From: Pseudarthrobacter sp. BIM B-2242
GTDB lineage: Bacteria > Actinomycetota > Actinomycetes > Actinomycetales > Micrococcaceae
Direction: 5' to 3'
Assembly (NCBI RefSeq): GCF_014764445.1
Contig: NZ_CP061721.1
Span: 3,162,001 to 3,226,000, forward strand
Length of the DNA stretch: 64,000 bases
Shown here one piece after another: positions 34,191 through 42,455 of this stretch (within the stretch, counting starts at the first letter, position 1; every line of letters begins with the position of its first letter). The notes beneath the pieces are model-generated. The model saw nothing but the letters and a program-made list of their open reading frames with translations, was not told the origin of the DNA and made no database searches. Made by a program: the position numbers and the translations under genes.

Positions 34191-35156
34191 TTACTGGTAG
34201 AAGACGAATCGTTTGCTGAGCCGGAACTGCGCGGCCGTGATGGCCATGATGATGAGGGTGAGGATCACGCCGATGGCCGAGGCCTGGCCGAATTCAAGCC
34301 GCTGGAAGGCTGATTCGAAGATCACCATCACGGCTGTCCGGGTGGAGTCGCCGGGGCCGCCGCGGGTCAGGACGTACGGCTGGTCGAACACCTGCAGCGC
34401 GCTGATGATGGCCATCACCGATGCCAGCAGGGTGGTGGGGCTGAGCAGCGGCAGGGTGACGTAGACGTGCTTGCGCCAGCCGGTGGCGCCGTCAAGGGAG
34501 GCCGCCTCGTAGGTTTCCGCGGGGATGGAGGCCAGCCCGCCGATGAACAGCAGGAACGAGAACCCGAAGTTCTGCCACACGTAAACCAAAATCACGACGG
34601 CGGCGGACCCGCCGGGGGTGGTAAGCCACGGCACCGCGGGGATGCCCGCAAGGGACAGGAACCAGTTGACCACGCCGAACTGCTCGTTGAAGAGGTACCG
34701 CATGAAGATGGACACCGAGGCGGCGGAAAGGATGAGCGGGAAGAAGAATGCCGAGCGGAAGAAGGCCCGCAGCCAGGCCGGCATCTTCTCCTGCACCATC
34801 ACGGCGAGCGCCAGGGCGAGGCCGAGCTGGAGGGAGACCGCCACAATCACAAACACGATGGTGTTCAGGAACGAGACCCGGACCGTGGGGTCCTGGACCA
34901 CTTCGGCGAAGTTGTCGAAGCCAACGAACGTGGGGGCCGAGATAATGTCCCAGCGGAAGAACGCCAGGACCACCGAAGCCACAATGGGCACCAGGGTGAA
35001 CAGGCCCATGCCCAGGATGGTGGGGGCCAGGAAGATCCAGGCAAGCCAGCGCTGGCTGTGCCGGCCGGACGCGGTGTGCCCGGGTTGCGCCCCGGGTGTT
35101 CCCGGTGTGTTCGCGCGCTGGTTTGCCCGCTCCCGGCGAGGGGTGGTGGTGCTCAT
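34191..35156 (-). CDS. Carbohydrate ABC transporter permease (MalF type)
   Basis: First permease of the fructan/sucrose transporter, 321 aa, with about six membrane segments (WLAWIFLAPTILGMGLFTLV is the first) and the EAA loop EAASLDGATGWRKHVYVTL. Its start overlaps the binding-protein stop (ATGA), so expression is coupled. The N-terminal 35 residues are hydrophilic and basic. Together with the MalG-type protein it would form the heterodimeric pore. Confidence 0.93.
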   Translation of the reverse strand: MSTTTPRRERANQRANTPGTPGAQPGHTASGRHSQRWLAWIFLAPTILGMGLFTLVPIVASVVLAFFRWDIISAPTFVGFDNFAEVVQDPTVRVSFLNTIVFVIVAVSLQLGLALALAVMVQEKMPAWLRAFFRSAFFFPLILSAASVSIFMRYLFNEQFGVVNWFLSLAGIPAVPWLTTPGGSAAVVILVYVWQNFGFSFLLFIGGLASIPAETYEAASLDGATGWRKHVYVTLPLLSPTTLLASVMAIISALQVFDQPYVLTRGGPGDSTRTAVMVIFESAFQRLEFGQASAIGVILTLIIMAITAAQFRLSKRFVFYQ

Positions 35157-36574
35157 GACTGCCTCCTCAGGGCGAGTTCAAGGTCGCGCTGCATGGACTC
35201 GAGGGCCTGCTTCAACTGGCGCTCATCGCCGCTGACGGCCAGCGAAACGTTCTTCATAAGGGCCGTTTCGACGGCGGCCTGCTGGGGCGGTGCCGGGATG
35301 GGGCCGGTGGTGGGGTACTTGTCCAGCGTGTCGTAGAAGACCTTCCAGTGGGCCGGGCCCTTGCCGGCGTAGAGGGCTTCGTTGACCATGGAGCGGCGGG
35401 CCGGGGTGGTGATCGGGTTGGGGAAGATCAGTTCCATGGCCTCGCGGCTGGCGCTGAACTTGATCCATTCCCAGGCGGCGTCCTTGTCCTTGGCCGTCTT
35501 CATGATGGCGTAGCCGGCCGTGCCGAACTGGTGCCGCTGGCTCCGCCACTTGGGGAAGAACGCCACGTCGTAGTCGTTCTCCTTCATGCCGGCCTCGTGC
35601 AGGCCCTGGACCCAGTAGCCGCCGGCCGGGGTGGTGCCGATCCGGTTGGAGGCGAAGAGCCCCACCAAGGAACTGCCGCCGCCCTCCTCGGGCCGGACGC
35701 CGAGGCCGTCCTTGACCAGGCCGCGGAGGTAGTCGAAGGTCTCGAACACGCGCGGATCGTCGGCGTTGGGTTCCAGCCACTGGTAGCCGCCGGAGCGCAG
35801 GCTGCGGGAGGGGTCCTTGGCGTAGAAGGAGTCCCACAGCCAGTCCCCGCCGGTGGACCGGGTCTCTTTGAGGAAGCTGGTGTCGTTGGCGTACAGCCAG
35901 GGCACCACACCGCCGAAGAGCCGGTTGGTCCAGTAGTAGGGGGTGAAATCGGACGGCCGGGCCTTCCGCATGGCGGCGAGGTTGCTGCGGAAGTCCAGGT
36001 GGGTCCAGTCGTCCGCCGGACGCTCCAGGCCTGCCTGCGAAAAGGCGGTGGTGTTGTAGTACATGTTGGCGGCATTCCAGTCCATGGGCAGCTGGAACAG
36101 GCTCCCCTTGTACATAAAGGCCTCCACCAGGCTGGGGTGGACGTCGTCGAAGAACTCGGCCATGTCCGCGGCGTCGCGGCGCAGGTACTCGTCCAGCGGG
36201 TGGGCCAACTTGTCCGCGAAGAGCTGCGCGCCTTCGGTGGCGACGTAGACAACATCCGGCGGGGTGCCCGCGGCAACCATGGTGAGGATCTTGGTGAAGA
36301 AGTCTTTCCAGTCCACGGCCTGGATGGCCTGGACCTTGACCCGGATGTCCGGGTGCAGGCGGGTGAAGGCGTCGATGGCGCGCTGGCGCGCAGCGGCATC
36401 GGCGGCTGTTCCCATGATGGCAATGCTGAGGCTGTTGTCGCCCCGCCCGGGAATGTCGGATCCGGAGAGCCGTGGCCACGACGCCACGGTTGCTCCCAAA
36501 ATTCCTGCTCCCAGGGCACCCAGGGCGGTCCGGCGAGAGATCTCACGCAGGCGGCCATTTGTGGCACCGGTCAT
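35153..36574 (-). CDS. Extracellular sugar-binding protein, Tat-exported
   Basis: Family 1 solute receptor of 473 aa. The N-terminus has a twin-arginine motif SRRTALGAL (RR at 14-15) and a hydrophobic stretch AGILGATVASW but no lipobox cysteine, so export by Tat without lipidation is predicted. The mature part has the fold's hallmarks: AAARQRAIDAFTRLHPDI, VVYVATEGAQLFADKL, and LPMDWNAANMYYNTTAF for ligand contacts. AGGAAGGA precedes ATG 36574. First gene of the operon. Context with GH32 and LacI points to fructo-oligosaccharides, inulin or levan fragments. Confidence 0.9.
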   Translation of the reverse strand: MTGATNGRLREISRRTALGALGAGILGATVASWPRLSGSDIPGRGDNSLSIAIMGTAADAAARQRAIDAFTRLHPDIRVKVQAIQAVDWKDFFTKILTMVAAGTPPDVVYVATEGAQLFADKLAHPLDEYLRRDAADMAEFFDDVHPSLVEAFMYKGSLFQLPMDWNAANMYYNTTAFSQAGLERPADDWTHLDFRSNLAAMRKARPSDFTPYYWTNRLFGGVVPWLYANDTSFLKETRSTGGDWLWDSFYAKDPSRSLRSGGYQWLEPNADDPRVFETFDYLRGLVKDGLGVRPEEGGGSSLVGLFASNRIGTTPAGGYWVQGLHEAGMKENDYDVAFFPKWRSQRHQFGTAGYAIMKTAKDKDAAWEWIKFSASREAMELIFPNPITTPARRSMVNEALYAGKGPAHWKVFYDTLDKYPTTGPIPAPPQQAAVETALMKNVSLAVSGDERQLKQALESMQRDLELALRRQS

Positions 36575-36584
36575 GTCAATTTCC

Positions 36585-36634
36585 TTCCTAACACGTGTTA
36601 GGAAGCTTAGATGCTCGACCTAACACGTGTCAAG
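36585..36634 (-). promoter_or_regulatory. Promoter with two LacI operators before the fructan operon
   Basis: Minus-strand -35 TTGACA (36633-36628), 18-bp spacer, -10 TAAGCT (36609-36604). Operator O1 is a perfect palindrome centred on CCTAACACGTGTTAGG (36587-36602), immediately downstream of the -10. O2, CTTGACACGTGTTAGG on the minus strand (36634-36619), overlaps the -35. Their centres are 32 bp apart, about three helical turns, so two repressors could bind on one face. Confidence 0.8.
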
Positions 36635-36662
36635 CATCACAGGAGGAAGTGCGGCCCCCTCG

Positions 36663-36728
36663 CCCAAGTAGGTAGCGCTAACTGTCGTTTTGAGCCTCCA
36701 TAACGACAGTTAGCGCTACCTAGTTGGG
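36663..36728. repeat. 66-bp palindrome, copy 2 (behind the fructan promoter)
   Basis: It starts CCCAAGTAGGTAGCGCTAAC and ends GTTAGCGCTACCTAGTTGGG. It is the same length as the copy at 30510-30575. An A-for-T change in the left arm is matched by the compensating change in the right arm; a few loop positions are unpaired. Confidence 0.85.
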
Positions 36729-36785
36729 TGAGAGTTACCCGGTGGGGTGAGACTGCCTCACAGGATTTTGTGACACCCTTAACTG

Positions 36786-37694
36786 ATGACGCTTTCACCG
36801 CCCGCGCGCACCAGGACTCCCGTTCGCCCTGCCCCGGGCTCCGGGTTTATGTTTTCCTTCGCCTGGCTCGCCTGCGTCGTGGGGCTGATCGCCACCTATT
36901 ACTATTTCGTCCAGACCACCACGGGCCAGTTCATCGACGAGTCCGCGCTGGTGGAAGCCGTGGACATCCACGGGCCCGCGGGCAAGGCGGCCACCGAGTT
37001 CCTGGACTGGCTGCCCACCATCTCCCTGGTGATGGCCGCCGTCGTGGTGCTCTTTGTGACCGTGATCCGGCAGCGGTGGTCGGCTGCCGGAATCGCCCTC
37101 ACGGCATGCATCTGCGCCAACGTTGCCACCCAGGTCCTCAAGGACCTCCTGCCCGCGCGGCCGGACAAGGGCGTGGTGACGCTGGAGCTGAATTCGTTGC
37201 CGTCCGGGCACACCACGCTGGCGGCGTCGGCTGCGGCTGCGGTGTTCCTGATGTCCTCGCCCCGGTGGCGTCCGCTGGCCGGTTTTGTGGGCGGCACGTT
37301 CGCCATCGCCTCGGGAGTGTCCACGCTGATCAACCAGTGGCACCGCCCGGCCGACGTTGTGGCGGCCTTCCTCCTGGTGGGCGCGTTTATGATCCCCGCC
37401 GGCTGGCTGATCATGCGGCAGGGGTCGGCGTGGAACGTGTGGGACGGCTTCGGCAGGCATCCCGGCTCGGCCAAAATCTGGCTCAAGCTGCCGGTGCTGA
37501 TCGGGCTGGCGTCCGCCGCCGTCGCGGTGTATTCACTCGCCAGGATCGCGCCGGGCCCCCTCCAGGAGGGCAGCACCACCAACTATTTCTGGGCCGGGAT
37601 CGCGCTGATTGTGATCGCAGGGTACCTGGCCACGGTGGCCACCACGTCACTGTTTGCCTACGCCGCACGACGGCGGGACGCGCCAGGGCGCTAA
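36786..37694 (+). CDS. PAP2 family phosphatase
   Basis: Integral membrane phosphatase of the type 2 phosphatidic acid phosphatase superfamily, 302 aa. The three signature motifs are visible: KDLLPARPDKG, LPSGHTTLAASAAAA and INQWHRPADVV (the serine-arginine of the usual SRxxxxxH is replaced by IN-Q-W context before the catalytic His). About six hydrophobic segments surround them. Substrate may be a lipid phosphate or undecaprenyl diphosphate; sequence does not decide. It is convergent with the APC permease gene, 18 bp apart. Confidence 0.88.
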   Translation: MTLSPPARTRTPVRPAPGSGFMFSFAWLACVVGLIATYYYFVQTTTGQFIDESALVEAVDIHGPAGKAATEFLDWLPTISLVMAAVVVLFVTVIRQRWSAAGIALTACICANVATQVLKDLLPARPDKGVVTLELNSLPSGHTTLAASAAAAVFLMSSPRWRPLAGFVGGTFAIASGVSTLINQWHRPADVVAAFLLVGAFMIPAGWLIMRQGSAWNVWDGFGRHPGSAKIWLKLPVLIGLASAAVAVYSLARIAPGPLQEGSTTNYFWAGIALIVIAGYLATVATTSLFAYAARRRDAPGR

Positions 37695-37712
37695 CCGCAC
37701 CGGCCGCGGGCC

Positions 37713-39203
37713 TCAGTGGCCCATTGGCGGCAGTCCCTCGTCCTTGCCCACGTTCTGCATGCCCACGGGTTCGCCTTCCGGGGTATTGGTCCGCTTGTTG
37801 ATGAGCCAGGTGATGAACCACAGCACCACGCCGATCGCCATGAGTCCCCCGGCGATCTGGTACTGGATGATGTTGCGGCCCACCCACGGTCCGGCGAGGA
37901 ACGCGCACAGCAGGGCGGCGACCAGCGGCAGCTGGCCCGGCGAGGTGAAGAACACCTTCCGGTTGGGATCCCGCTTGCGGCGCAGGACCACGCAGGTGAT
38001 GTTCACAACGGTGAAAACGAGCAGCAGCAGGAACGCCGTGGTGCCGGAGAGGTTGGCCACCACGTTGCTCTTGGGATCGCTGGTGACGTACCAGATCAGG
38101 CCCAGCGCCAGGACGGTGGAGAACAGAATGCCGGCCCACGGAGTGCGCCGGGTCGGCAGCACCTTGCCGAGGGGACGGGGCAGGACGTTCTGGCGTGCCA
38201 TCCCGTAAATCAGGCGGCTGGCCATCAGCATGTTGATCAGGGCGGTGTTGGCCACGGCAAAGACGGCAAGGAACGGGAAGATCTTGTCGATGGGGAAGTC
38301 CGGCGAGCCCTTATGCACCACTTCAAGGAGCGCTGCGCCCTCGGCTTCCCTGATGTTCTCCAGCTCGGTGGGCGAGAGGACGCTGACCACGGAGACGGCC
38401 ACCAGCATGTAGAGGATCACGGCGATGCCCAGGCCTGTCAGCATGGTCCGCGGGAAGATTTTCTCGGGGTTCTGGGTCTCCTCCACCATGTTCACGGAGT
38501 CCTCGAAACCCACCATGGCGAAGAAGGCGATCGACGTCGCCGCGGTGACAGCCAGGAACAGGCCTTTGTCCTGGTAGTCGTTGAACACAAAGATTTCGCC
38601 GGGGTTGCCGGTGCCCTGGGCCATGACGTAGAAGCCGACGCCGATCACAATGCACAGCGCCGTCATCTCGACGATTGTCAGCATCACGTTGAACTTCACG
38701 CTCTCGCCCACGCCGCGGAGGTTGATGACGGCCAGCAGGATCATGAACCCCATGGCGACGACGGTGATGACGCCTTGGTCAGGCACCGCCATCCAGCCGT
38801 TGATGTTCAGGCCGCCGAAGAAGTTCTGTGCCAGGACGTTCGCCGAGGTGGACGCGCTGGTGATGCCGGAACAGACCACGGCAAAAGCCACCAGGAACGT
38901 GACGAAGTGGATGCCGAACGCCTTGTGCGTGTAGAGCGCCGCGCCCGCCGCCTGCGGGTACTGGGTGACCAGCTCCAGGTAGGAGAAGGCGGTCAGCGTC
39001 GCCACGACGAAGGCCAGCAGGAACGGCAGCCAGACGATGCCGCCCACGGTCCCGGCCATGGTCCCGGTGACCGCGTAGACGCCGGCGCCCAGGATGTCGC
39101 CCACTATAAACAAAAGCAGGAGCTTGGGCCCCATGACCCGTTTGAGCTCGTGCTTGTCACCTTCGGGAGTTACGTCGAACACTTGATCTGAAGTGGCGCT
39201 CAT
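37713..39203 (-). CDS. APC family amino acid permease
   Basis: Secondary transporter of 496 aa with about 12 hydrophobic segments. The family's first-helix motif GDILGAGVYAVTGTMAGTVG and the third-helix AFSYLELVTQYPQAAGAALYTHKAFG are clear; the sixth helix carries FFAMVGFEDSVNMVEETQNPEKIFPR. GGAGG lies 8 nt before ATG 39203. The C-terminus is cytoplasmic and hydrophilic (GEPVGMQNVGKDEG). Substrate not predictable, although resemblance is to the cationic/neutral amino acid exchanger-like branch. Confidence 0.92.
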   Translation of the reverse strand: MSATSDQVFDVTPEGDKHELKRVMGPKLLLLFIVGDILGAGVYAVTGTMAGTVGGIVWLPFLLAFVVATLTAFSYLELVTQYPQAAGAALYTHKAFGIHFVTFLVAFAVVCSGITSASTSANVLAQNFFGGLNINGWMAVPDQGVITVVAMGFMILLAVINLRGVGESVKFNVMLTIVEMTALCIVIGVGFYVMAQGTGNPGEIFVFNDYQDKGLFLAVTAATSIAFFAMVGFEDSVNMVEETQNPEKIFPRTMLTGLGIAVILYMLVAVSVVSVLSPTELENIREAEGAALLEVVHKGSPDFPIDKIFPFLAVFAVANTALINMLMASRLIYGMARQNVLPRPLGKVLPTRRTPWAGILFSTVLALGLIWYVTSDPKSNVVANLSGTTAFLLLLVFTVVNITCVVLRRKRDPNRKVFFTSPGQLPLVAALLCAFLAGPWVGRNIIQYQIAGGLMAIGVVLWFITWLINKRTNTPEGEPVGMQNVGKDEGLPPMGH

Positions 39204-39382
39204 GGCAGGACCTCCACACTCAATACATCGATGTGACTTAGTTCACTGTGATCCTTTCGGGCTCCGTTGGCAACATATTCGGACCGTGACCCCGCCCGGC
39301 GGCGCATCTGCCTATTGCGAGGGCTTTTCAGCCGGGGCCACAATGGGCACATCAACGCCTCGAGAGCCTGATTGGGGATGAC

Positions 39383-39967
39383 ATGATCCTGAAGACCACA
39401 CCGGAATCGGAAGCAACAGGGGTGGTTGCGGAAATTTACGACGACGACATCACCTCGCTCGGTTACGTCACCCCCCAGACGAAGGTCATGGCCATCGCTC
39501 CTGAGGCCTTCCAGGCGTGGGATGCCATGCTTGGTGCCATCAGGGGTTCGATGGATCTTCGCCGCTACGAGCTTGTCACCCTCGCGGCGGCCCGGGCCAT
39601 CGGCTCAACGCACTGCCTGCTTGCCCACGGGGCCAAGTCGCTGAAGCTGTTTCCTGAGGACGAGGTCGCTGCCCTGGCCCGGGACTACCGGACCGCGGGG
39701 CTGACTCCGGCTGAAGTGGCCATGATGGAGTACGCCGAGAAACTCAGCAGGGATGCCGCCGCCATGACCGACGCCGACACCTTGGCGCTCCGCGGCCACG
39801 GATTCACGGACCGCGAGATCGTGGACATCACGCTGGCCGCGGCGGCGCGCAACTTCCTGAGCCGCGCGGTCCTTGCCCTGGCCGTCGACGTCGACGTGCC
39901 GCCGGGCCTGAGCCCGGAACTGCAGGAAGCGCTGCTGGCACCGCTCTCCGCCCGCAGCCCGGAGTAG
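39383..39967 (+). CDS. AhpD-like / carboxymuconolactone decarboxylase family protein
   Basis: Helical protein of 194 aa of the peroxidase-related (AhpD-like) group. The core LRRYELVTLAAARAIGSTHCLLAHGAKSL aligns with the family's active site E...CxxC..H, but only the second cysteine is present: the first is a threonine/serine position (STHCLLAH). Thiol peroxidase activity by the usual CxxC mechanism is therefore doubtful. Starts at ATG 39383 with GGGGATGA upstream. Divergent from the APC permease; not in an operon. Confidence 0.82.
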   Translation: MILKTTPESEATGVVAEIYDDDITSLGYVTPQTKVMAIAPEAFQAWDAMLGAIRGSMDLRRYELVTLAAARAIGSTHCLLAHGAKSLKLFPEDEVAALARDYRTAGLTPAEVAMMEYAEKLSRDAAAMTDADTLALRGHGFTDREIVDITLAAAARNFLSRAVLALAVDVDVPPGLSPELQEALLAPLSARSPE

Positions 39968-40061
39968 CGGCCTACGCCAGAGCCGCACTTAGCGAGCGCA
40001 CCAGCCATTCCCGGTAAGCCTTCACGGACCAGCCCGCATCCCCCACCAAAACAGGCCGGCC

Positions 40062-40274
40062 TTCGACTGGATCGAGGGCCTGCCCCTGGACACGGACGGC
40101 TGGCCTGCAACCAGCCGGGGTGTTGTGCCCGAACTGCCCGGTTTGTACTTCGTCGGGATGCCGTTCCAGTACGCGCTGACGTCGGGGCTTGTTGGCGGCG
40201 TGGGCCGGGATGCGGAGTACGTGGTGGAGCACCTGTCGGCACGCCTGTTAGTCCATCAAATGGATGATAGATGA
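40062..40274 (+). pseudogene. C-terminal remnant of a flavin-containing monooxygenase-like oxidoreductase
   Basis: Reading from 40062 without a start codon gives FDWIEGLPLDTDGWPA, then SRGVVPELPGLYFVGMPFQ and LTSGLVGGVGRDAEYVVEHL, stopping at 40274. This resembles the C-terminal end of FAD-dependent FMO-like enzymes. The rest of the gene is absent; the sequence just upstream (39970-40060) reads in the other direction as the end of a different protein. An antisense frame of 86 aa (39972-40232) overlaps and may itself be part of that second remnant. The region looks like a decayed junction. Confidence 0.55.
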
Positions 40275-40425
40275 GCCACTGACCTGCGGAAACGTAGAAA
40301 TCCTTGAGAATTTCTTGATCGATTACCCGGCAGTAAGTTGAGTTTCGTCGGGGAAAGTAGTTCCTAACGGAGCCGCTGGGGCTCACAGGATCTGCGAAAA
40401 TCGCACAACTTCTTAGGGGTCTCAT

Positions 40426-40899
40426 ATGGGCAAGACAACCGGCCGTAAAAAGCGCATCGTCATCACCACCGCGGCTTTGCTGGCAATCGGCGGCGGGGCA
40501 GCTTTCGCATACTGGACTGGTGTGGGGACCACTAGCACCGCGGTCACGTCGGGTAGTGAATCGGCGCTCACTGTTGAGGTCACCTCCCTTGCCAGCGGCG
40601 TCCTCACCCCGGGCGGGCCCGGGCAGTCGGCAGAGATTACTGTGACGAATCCCGGAAAAGGCGTGCAAAAGCTAAATAATGTCGTCGTAAAAGTCGCGGA
40701 ATCCGACGGCTCTCCGTGGGCGGCCATCACCGGCTGCTCAAAAGATGATTTCTCGGTTGCAGCAACCGTCGATAACGTCACTCAAATCGAGGGCGGCAAG
40801 CACGTTAAAGGCACTGTGACCATTCAAATGGTCAACGGGAATTACAACCAGGATGCCTGCAAGGGCGTATCCGTTCCCCTCTACGTTTCAGTTAACTGA
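40426..40899 (+). CDS. Secreted SipW-type protein
   Basis: Exported protein of 157 aa. The N-terminus is basic (MGKTTGRKKR) followed by IVITTAALLAIGGGAAFAYW, a signal segment of the SipW/TasA-camelysin type (hydrophobic core then AxxAYW). The mature part is beta-rich with AEITVTNPGKGVQKLNNVVVKV and two cysteines, C105-ish and C near the end, that could pair. AGGGG lies 8 nt before the ATG. No SipW-like signal peptidase gene is in the window. The function is unknown; surface or matrix protein is the likely class. Confidence 0.7.
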   Translation: MGKTTGRKKRIVITTAALLAIGGGAAFAYWTGVGTTSTAVTSGSESALTVEVTSLASGVLTPGGPGQSAEITVTNPGKGVQKLNNVVVKVAESDGSPWAAITGCSKDDFSVAATVDNVTQIEGGKHVKGTVTIQMVNGNYNQDACKGVSVPLYVSVN

Positions 40900-41003
40900 A
40901 GGGGAACAGGCCTAACGTTTCTTGCCCAGACTGTCAGTTTCGTCGCCCGCTGGTGACTTGGCTAAGTTCACCCAGCGTTGAGGCCAACGCCTGAAAGGCT
41001 CAC

Positions 41004-42425
41004 ATGTTCGGCAACACCAGCTCCCTCGCGGGCCTCCCCCGGCCCCGACGGGAGCTGGTGTTGTTTCGTCGCAGTGTGCAGGCAGCCATTCTGGTCATCA
41101 TCTTGTCCGTAACCACTGTTTTTCAGGCGTTGCCGGCATCTGCACATTGGAGCGCAACGGGAAACGGAAGTACGACGGCGACAGTAGGGACGCTCGCCCC
41201 GCCCACGAACGTCTCGGTTCCGGCACGCAGCGACTCAGATGTAGCTGTCGGTTGGACAAAGTCCGTGGGGCTCGTCGTTCCGACGGGCTATGTGGTTACC
41301 CGAATCACTGGCTCAGGCAGCGTGCCTGCGTGCGGCTCGAGCCTGGCCGCGCCCATCACGGGGACCGGCTGTACAGACATCTCTGTGCCCGAGGGCGATC
41401 ATAAATACCAGGTAACTGCTGTTTACCAGTCGTGGACCGCCGCGGCCCAGCCGAGTAACAGTGTGACTGTATCCAGCCGTCGGGACTTGTACATCAGTTC
41501 GCAGCCCTCAGTCTCGGTAATGGCAGGTGCGAAGTTCTCGCTAACTGTCCAACTGCGCACCCTATGGGAGTTCCCGTTGTTACTCGGCGACATTCCCGTG
41601 ACCGTAGCCATCGGTGCCAGCCCTGGCGGTGGATCGCTCTCAGGGCCAACAAAAGTTGATACCAAATGGACAGGCACAGCCACGTTCAATGATCTGATCA
41701 TCACAAAGGCCGGAACATATACGTTGACGGTCTCAAGCCCAGGGTTTGCGGGAACAGTAAGCCGCTCCTTTACTGTCACTCCGGCAGCAGCCGCACAGTT
41801 GGTGGTAACGACGCCCACGCCGGTGTCGGGAGTTGCATCCGCCACAGCCAACCTTGGGCCGGTGACAGTGGAACGCCGCGACCAATTTGGGAATCCGGCA
41901 GTTGGAACAGCGTCGAGCATCAATTTGGCCTCAGACACTTCCGCAAACGGGGTCTTTGCAGAGACGGTCACCGGGCCAGGCATCACGTCCGTAAGCATTC
42001 CGGCCGGATCGTCGTCAGCATCGTTCTACTACGGCGCCAAGATTGCAGGCACCACGCTGTTCACGGTCTCCGGCATTGGAACGCCGTTGTCCGTTCCAGT
42101 CCAGATCCTGCCGGCCCAGGCGTCCAAACTCGAGTTCGGCAAAATTGGCCTCGACGGAGTCCTCCCGAAGAACGTCCACTTCATCGTGACTGTCAGCGTT
42201 CTCGATGTCTTCGGTAACGCAGTGGACGCGCCGACGATAACTACCATTAACCAGACGGGGGCAGCGAAGTGCAGTATCGGCGGCGCGCCGCAAACCGTCT
42301 CTTCGGTTCACGGAGTGGCTTCTTTCATTGGGCTGATACACAACGGACAGCAGGACGATTGCCGGTTGACCGTCACCAGCACGGATTTACCACCGAAGGA
42401 CAGCGCAACGTTCAAATTCCGCTGA
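41004..42425 (+). CDS. Large secreted protein with Ig/fibronectin-like domains
   Basis: Exported protein of 473 aa. After a basic N-terminus comes the hydrophobic SVQAAILVIILSVTTVFQALPASAHWSATG-type signal (given here only in outline), ending in AHWSATGNGS, similar to SipW-type substrates. Then a fibronectin-III-like segment (PPTNVSVPARSDSDVAVGWTK), two or more Ig-like beta domains (FSLTVQLRT, AGTYTLTVSSPGFAG, QLVVTTPTP) typical of surface proteins. No sortase LPxTG or membrane tail is seen. GAAAGG precedes ATG 41004. It follows the smaller SipW-type gene by 104 bp. The first 20 codons form a strong hairpin. Confidence 0.7.
   Translation: MFGNTSSLAGLPRPRRELVLFRRSVQAAILVIILSVTTVFQALPASAHWSATGNGSTTATVGTLAPPTNVSVPARSDSDVAVGWTKSVGLVVPTGYVVTRITGSGSVPACGSSLAAPITGTGCTDISVPEGDHKYQVTAVYQSWTAAAQPSNSVTVSSRRDLYISSQPSVSVMAGAKFSLTVQLRTLWEFPLLLGDIPVTVAIGASPGGGSLSGPTKVDTKWTGTATFNDLIITKAGTYTLTVSSPGFAGTVSRSFTVTPAAAAQLVVTTPTPVSGVASATANLGPVTVERRDQFGNPAVGTASSINLASDTSANGVFAETVTGPGITSVSIPAGSSSASFYYGAKIAGTTLFTVSGIGTPLSVPVQILPAQASKLEFGKIGLDGVLPKNVHFIVTVSVLDVFGNAVDAPTITTINQTGAAKCSIGGAPQTVSSVHGVASFIGLIHNGQQDDCRLTVTSTDLPPKDSATFKFR
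41013..41062 (+). repeat. Strong hairpin at the start of the large secreted protein gene
   Basis: Perfect 13-bp arms AACACCAGCTCCC (41013-41025) and GGGAGCTGGTGTT (41050-41062), with extra CGGGCC/GGCCCCG pairing inside. It begins 9 nt after the proposed ATG. It could be the terminator of the upstream secreted-protein gene or a translational control element. Confidence 0.7.
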
Positions 42426-42455
42426 GCATCAGCCCCCCACCGCCACATGGAATTC

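Noticed and set aside
35223..36479. 418-codon frame inside the sugar-binding protein gene on the same strand
   Set aside because: Arg/His/Gly-rich frame-shifted shadow without a ribosome site; the other frame has the Tat signal and solute-binding motifs.
41423..41998. 191-codon minus-strand frame in the large secreted protein gene
   Set aside because: Antisense to a gene with signal sequence and Ig-like domains; no start signal.
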